DNA of 64,000 nt. Origin: Ectothiorhodospira magna. Its GTDB lineage: Bacteria > Pseudomonadota > Gammaproteobacteria > Ectothiorhodospirales > Ectothiorhodospiraceae. Below the pieces are notes generated by a model. That model did not search any database, had not been told where the DNA came from, and saw only the letters and a list, made by a program, of their open reading frames with translations. A program made the position numbers and the translations under genes. The DNA lies in assembly GCF_900110965.1 (NCBI RefSeq), contig NZ_FOFO01000006.1, forward strand, positions 1-64,000, written 5' to 3'. Of this stretch, positions 62,031 to 64,000 are shown in pieces. Positions within the stretch are counted from its first letter, which is position 1. The number at the start of each line of letters is the position of its first letter.

Positions 62031-63608
62031 ATGCACTGGTTGAGAGTATCGCCGTTTTTGTTATTCGCCGGCCTTTCCGGCACCACCTGGGCTGCTCAGG
62101 TGGTGGAGGTGACCGTGTTTCCCAGTCAGGCTGGTGTGGTGATGACCCACAAGGCCACCCTGGATGCCGGGCAGGGCGTGATCACCGTGGGCCGGTTGCC
62201 CGCCGATCTGGATCAGGCCAGTTTACGGGTCAGCGCCCAGGGACCAGATGGCCTGATGCTGGGTACCCTGGAGACCCGTGTGGTCCATGGCCGTGACCTG
62301 GCCCACCCTGCCGAGCAGGCTCTGACGGAAAGGCTGCAGGCACTCAAGGACAGTCAGCGGCATATTGCCGATCAGGTTCGCGCCGGTGAGATCCAGTTGC
62401 GCCTGGTGGAGCGAATGGGACAGGGGGCTTCTGGTATGGAACCGGGCCTGAATCCGGACCAATGGCCCCGGGCCTGGCAGGTGGTGGGGGAGGGCGCTTT
62501 GGAGATTCTACGGACCATTCAGCACCACGAACAATCCCTGCGGGATGTGGAGGCAGACATCCAGCGTATCCGTGATGAACTGGAAACCCTGCAACGGGGT
62601 CGCCGGGATACTGTGGAGGCCCGGGTGCATTACCAAACCCCGGCGGCAGGGGATGCGGTCCTGACCCTGGAATACCGGGTGCGTCACGCCGGCTGGCGTC
62701 CTGTTTACGAGGCTCGTTTGCAGACGGCCACCGGTGAACTGCAGCTGGTGCAGCGGGCTGAGCTGCGTCAAAATACCGGCCAGGACTGGAATGACGTGAT
62801 CCTGCGCCTGTCCACCGCCCGTCCCGAACTGGGTGGCCGATTGCCGGAACTGCAGCCCTGGTATGTGGATGTGGCCCGGCCCGCGCCAGAGTCCAGGGCA
62901 ATGGGTTCCCGGGTGCAGGCGCTGACAGCCATGGCCCCGGAAATGGCAGCAGAGCAGATGGCTGATCTGGAGTCGGCCCGGTTCAGTGCCCTGTACCGGG
63001 TTCAGGGGCAGGTCACCATTCCCTCGGACAATCAGCCTCATCGTCATGCCCTGGCAGCCTATCGTCTGGAGGCCACCTTATCCGCCCGGGCCGTACCCCG
63101 GCGGGTGCCTCATGCCTACCTGTTTGCAGAAACCACCTTCGAGGGTGAGGCGCCGCTGCCTGCCGGGCCGGTGAACCTGTTCCAGGATGGCACTTTGGTG
63201 GGGCGTGTGCCGCTGGCGGCCCTGCAGCCCGGCAGTCCCTTGCGTTTGGCTTTTGGCGTGGATGAGCGCATTGGCATCCGCTATGAACTGGACCGGGACA
63301 GTCGTGGTCAGGAGGGATTGATCCGCCGTCAGCAGCGACTGGAGCGGGCCTACCTGATCTCGGTGCATAATGCCCACCCCCAGCCGGTGAACATCACCGT
63401 GCTCGATCAGCTTCCGGTGGCCCGGGACGAACGTATCAAGGTGGAACTGGGCAGTGGCGCCACTGCCCCCAGTGAGCGGGATGTGGATGGCACACGGGGG
63501 GTGCTGGCCTGGCATCAGTCTCTGGAACCGGATGCCCGGACCAGGATTCGCTTTGCCTATACCCTGACCTGGCCGGAAGACGTGGAGGACATCATTGGCT
63601 TGCATTGA
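62031..63608 (+). CDS. MuiA-family protein (DUF4140/DUF4139), secreted
   Basis: The product has 525 residues from ATG 62031, where a signal peptide begins (MHWLRVSPFLLFAGLSGTTWA); the frame is open further upstream. The N-terminal DUF4140 part (VVEVTVFPSQAGVVM) and a coiled coil (about 95-195) are followed by DUF4139 (LEYRVRHAGWRPVYEARL, NTGQDWNDVILRLSTARP). The family name comes from a mucoidy inhibitor A gene; the biochemical function is unknown. It is divergent from the chemosensory operon. Confidence 0.85.
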   Translation: MHWLRVSPFLLFAGLSGTTWAAQVVEVTVFPSQAGVVMTHKATLDAGQGVITVGRLPADLDQASLRVSAQGPDGLMLGTLETRVVHGRDLAHPAEQALTERLQALKDSQRHIADQVRAGEIQLRLVERMGQGASGMEPGLNPDQWPRAWQVVGEGALEILRTIQHHEQSLRDVEADIQRIRDELETLQRGRRDTVEARVHYQTPAAGDAVLTLEYRVRHAGWRPVYEARLQTATGELQLVQRAELRQNTGQDWNDVILRLSTARPELGGRLPELQPWYVDVARPAPESRAMGSRVQALTAMAPEMAAEQMADLESARFSALYRVQGQVTIPSDNQPHRHALAAYRLEATLSARAVPRRVPHAYLFAETTFEGEAPLPAGPVNLFQDGTLVGRVPLAALQPGSPLRLAFGVDERIGIRYELDRDSRGQEGLIRRQQRLERAYLISVHNAHPQPVNITVLDQLPVARDERIKVELGSGATAPSERDVDGTRGVLAWHQSLEPDARTRIRFAYTLTWPEDVEDIIGLH

Positions 63609-63644
63609 CTGCTGGCCCTTATCGTGGTTTAGAGATGGTAGTTC

Positions 63645-64000
63645 ATGCGGTTAAGAACCCATTACGACAATCTGCAGGTGACCGAGAATGCAAGTCCCGA
63701 AGTGATTCGGGGGGCCTACAAGTTCCTGTCCCAGAAATGGCACCCGGACAAGAATCAGCATCAGCGGGAGAAGGCGGAACGGATCACCAAGATTCTCAAT
63801 GACGCATATACCGTACTTTCCGACCCGGAGCGGCGTCGGGAGCATGATGTCTGGATTGCCAGTCAGCGCCACGGGCGCCAGTTTCAGTTACCTGAGCCGG
63901 TATCCTGTGTCATCCGGACCCATCAGTATGATTACCAATATGCCTACGCCCTTTCCCCGGTACTGACAGGCCGGGGAGAACGGTTCATCAACTTGGGGGA
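63645..64000 (+). CDS. DnaJ-domain protein, 3' end beyond the window
   Basis: The ATG at 63645 opens 118 codons to the window edge. The J domain is at the N-terminus: LRTHYDNLQVTENASPEVIRG, the HPD motif in KWHPDKNQ, and ILNDAYTVLSDPERRREHD. HPD is needed to stimulate DnaK. The rest cannot be judged. It lies 36 bases behind the MuiA-like gene. Confidence 0.88.
   Translation, partial: MRLRTHYDNLQVTENASPEVIRGAYKFLSQKWHPDKNQHQREKAERITKILNDAYTVLSDPERRREHDVWIASQRHGRQFQLPEPVSCVIRTHQYDYQYAYALSPVLTGRGERFINLG

Overview
The window is GC-rich, densely packed chromosomal DNA from a gammaproteobacterium. Support comes from a recCBD cluster, a dnaX-ybaB-recR-hinT operon, an exbBD-msbA-lpxK-trm112-kdsB envelope operon, rraA, sfsA, and the pair aceA/aceK (glyoxylate shunt and its isocitrate dehydrogenase switch). 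A protein strongly resembling the carboxysome shell protein CsoS1D points to a CO2-fixing relative, perhaps a sulfur-oxidising chemoautotroph of the Chromatiales/Ectothiorhodospiraceae type. That placement is inference from gene content; there is no rRNA in the window.

Layout. 1-741: a decayed IS607-type element (tnpA joined to a tnpB fragment) and a dispersed palindromic repeat. 742-2240: a DUF5610 gene and a ComFB-like gene. 2307-13181 (minus): recC-recB-recD followed by a PBP4-type carboxypeptidase. 13345-18094: rsgA (plus), then hinT, recR, ybaB, dnaX and rraA (minus). 18119-21739: aceA with a clear terminator, and divergent aceK. 21736-23882: agmatine deiminase, a small periplasmic protein and sfsA. 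23984-28845: a one-permease Lol lipoprotein exporter, DUF2062 and comEC. 28865-34355: a thioesterase and the envelope/LPS operon. 34264-36928: a metal ABC importer, probably Mn/Fe type. 37046-40119: a flavoprotein, DUF2058, a LEA2-type lipoprotein and the orphan csoS1D-like gene. 40181-45632: a very large CBS/PAS hybrid histidine kinase overlapping a GGDEF response regulator.

The most remarkable part is 45648-61853, a 16-kb minus-strand gene train with tiny gaps or ATGA overlaps. It runs from a soluble chemoreceptor with two signalling tips, through a triple-CheW scaffold, CheB, a HEAT protein, CheR, a REC, CheA, a small STAS protein, a REC and a membrane receptor without sensor domain, into RsbR, RsbS, RsbT, a second RsbT-like ATPase and a PP2C-type phosphatase. 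It ends with a histidine kinase whose N-terminus resembles the RsbT-binding domain of RsbU, a REC protein and a ParA-family ATPase. It therefore looks like a chemosensory array and a stressosome built into one operon. The predicted output is an RsbT-switched histidine kinase and a ParA ATPase rather than a sigma factor. An 84-bp perfect tandem duplication sits at the kinase/REC junction, and an inverted repeat overlaps the predicted operon promoter.

The right end carries a MuiA-type DUF4139 protein and the start of a DnaJ-domain protein cut by the window edge. No tRNA, rRNA or CRISPR array was seen.
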